A program made the translations under genes and the position numbers. The notes beneath the pieces are model-generated. The model was not told the origin of the DNA. It did not search any database and saw only the letters and a list, made by a program, of their open reading frames with translations. From Nitrosomonas sp. (lineage in GTDB: Bacteria; Pseudomonadota; Gammaproteobacteria; Burkholderiales; Nitrosomonadaceae), in assembly GCF_020852615.1 (NCBI RefSeq), contig NZ_JADZAJ010000023.1, positions 1 through 64,000 of the forward strand: DNA of 64,000 nucleotides, read 5' to 3'. Below are positions 63,116-64,000 of the stretch, in pieces (position 1 is the first letter of the stretch; every line of letters begins with the position of its first letter).

Positions 63116-63530
63116 AACAGTCAGTGATATCGATACATTGATTGGATCGGATGCCGTAATTACAGGTGATATCCAGTTTTCTGGCGGGTTGCGTGTGGAT
63201 GGTCGTATTTGTGGCAATATTGCAGCAGCCGGTGGTAAGCCACATTCCTTGCTGGTGCTTAGTGAACAGGGGATAGTTGAAGGAAAAATCAAGGTACCGT
63301 ATGTAGTCATTAATGGCACAGTGAGGGGGCCGATTCATTCTGCGGAAAATCTTGAGCTACAGCCGGCAGCTAAAATTACCGGGGATATTTTCTATAAAAC
63401 CATAAAAATTCACCAGGGTGCGGTAGTGGAAGGAAAAATGGTTTGTAACGAGACTTCCCAGCCGGAAAAGCTGATTACATACGTTGCTCCGGTAGAGGAA
63501 ACCAAAGAACGAAATGGAAATGTGGGGTAG
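63096..63530 (+). CDS. Bactofilin (polymer-forming cytoskeletal protein)
   Basis: A 144-residue protein with the right-handed beta-helix bactofilin core (about residues 15-120) that polymerises without nucleotide. It reads IDTLIGSDAVITGDIQFSGG, RVDGRICGNI, VVINGTVRGPIHSAENLELQ and AKITGDIFYKTIKIHQGAVVEG, with the repeated glycine-hydrophobic pattern. Bactofilins scaffold cell-shape or peptidoglycan enzymes at the membrane. The N-terminus has a short basic motif (MFGRKHKT). The gene starts inside the DUF6776-like gene. Nearby cell-wall genes agree with a morphogenetic role. Confidence 0.9.
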   Translation: MFGRKHKTVSDIDTLIGSDAVITGDIQFSGGLRVDGRICGNIAAAGGKPHSLLVLSEQGIVEGKIKVPYVVINGTVRGPIHSAENLELQPAAKITGDIFYKTIKIHQGAVVEGKMVCNETSQPEKLITYVAPVEETKERNGNVG

Positions 63531-63563
63531 AGGTTTTTTCCGGTACTCTGCTGTCTGCTCAGA

Positions 63564-64000
63564 TCAGCAGTCTGATTCTTTGTAGCCCAGCATTTCAGCT
63601 GCATGCTGGCGCGTGGCGACAGTCAGGCTTTCACCACCCAGCATACGGGCTATTTCTTCAATTCTTTCAATTTTATTCAGTTTTGAAATTTGACTGACCG
63701 GCAGTTGTTTATTTTCCGGGCTGGAGGTCTTGGATATGCGCCAGTGATGGTTCCCTTTGGCGGCAACCTGCGGCAGGTGCGTAATACTCATTATCTGCCG
63801 GGCCTCTCCCAGTTGCCGGAGCAGTTTGCCGACTATCTCGGCGACACGCCCTCCTATTCCGGTATCAACTTCGTCAAAAATCAGAGTGGGAACGGTGCCG
63901 GCTTTACTGGTAATAACCTGAATTGCCAGGCTGATGCGGGATAATTCTCCACCAGAAGCCACTTTATTTAGGGGACGTAATGGCAGATTCGGGTGAGCTG
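63564..64000 (-). CDS. recN: DNA repair protein RecN (C-terminal part)
   Basis: The visible 145 codons are the C-terminal end of RecN, an SMC-like ATPase for repair of DNA double-strand breaks. The ABC signature is KVASGGELSRISLAIQV, preceded by RPLNK, and Walker B is LIFDEVDTGIGG. THLPQVAAKGNHH and ARMLGGES follow, all typical. The gene runs off the right edge toward its N-terminus; the window's last base belongs to it. It is convergent with the bactofilin gene, separated by 33 bp. Confidence 0.94.
   Translation of the reverse strand, partial: AHPNLPLRPLNKVASGGELSRISLAIQVITSKAGTVPTLIFDEVDTGIGGRVAEIVGKLLRQLGEARQIMSITHLPQVAAKGNHHWRISKTSSPENKQLPVSQISKLNKIERIEEIARMLGGESLTVATRQHAAEMLGYKESDC

Noticed and set aside
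1..64000. CRISPR arrays, rRNA genes, transposases
   Set aside because: No regularly spaced repeats, no conserved rRNA segments and no transposase motifs were seen anywhere in the window.

Overview
The window reads as a chromosomal segment of an ammonia-oxidising betaproteobacterium, most likely a Nitrosomonas close to N. europaea or N. eutropha. The strongest evidence is at the left edge. The last 43 codons of a gene match what I remember of the C-terminus of cytochrome c554 (cycA), the electron acceptor of hydroxylamine oxidoreductase. The rest fits: GC near 50 percent by eye, and the betaproteobacterial gene order dacC-dat-ybeD-lipB-lipA, rplM-rpsI-argC and DUF6776-bactofilin. Species identity is inference.

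Layout. 1-3243: end of cycA, a membrane protein, an RhlE-type RNA helicase, and a 42-residue membrane peptide gene behind what looks like a class II FNR promoter. 3682-9343: an RND efflux pair (adaptor lipoprotein and permease), then on the minus strand a TusA-like protein overlapping a YeeE/YedE-type sulfur transporter. 9507-19744: a glycogen/alpha-glucan block with a GH63-like glucosidase, two GH57 enzymes and glgC on the minus strand, and glgB divergent on the plus strand; no glycogen synthase is present. 19814-23296: a copper P-type ATPase and a CDF metal exporter. 23626-44069: housekeeping and envelope genes (radical SAM protein, queD, tatD, ankyrin protein, ygfZ/ygfX, UbiH-type hydroxylase, dsbC, mltA, nif3-like, AlgW-type protease, BT1-like transporter, universal stress protein, priA, lipoprotein, Rieske oxygenase, EamA transporter, small membrane proteins).

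44276-53648 is the accessory part. A tRNA-Arg(CCG) is followed by a tight six-gene defence operon: DNA cytosine methyltransferase, Vsr-type endonuclease, GHKL (MutL/MORC-like) ATPase, Z1-domain helicase-like ATPase, PD-(D/E)XK nuclease-like protein and AIPR protein. Every junction overlaps by 1 to 8 bp. The operon is compositionally mosaic: a GC-rich core runs from the start codon of the GHKL gene to about two thirds through the AIPR gene, where composition drops abruptly inside the reading frame. A 33-bp perfect palindrome closes the operon.

53749-64000 returns to core genome: a cytochrome c lipoprotein with a DUF411 metal-binding protein, ttcA, the lipoate/D-amino-acid/penicillin-binding-protein block, rplM-rpsI with a clear promoter and terminator, argC, a DUF6776-like protein with a bactofilin, and the C-terminal part of recN running off the window.

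The most interesting items are the mosaic methylase-Vsr-GHKL-Z1-nuclease-AIPR operon, the FNR-box micropeptide, a MITE-like repeat pair, and the hao-type cluster end that lacks cycB. No CRISPR array, integrase, transposase or rRNA was found.
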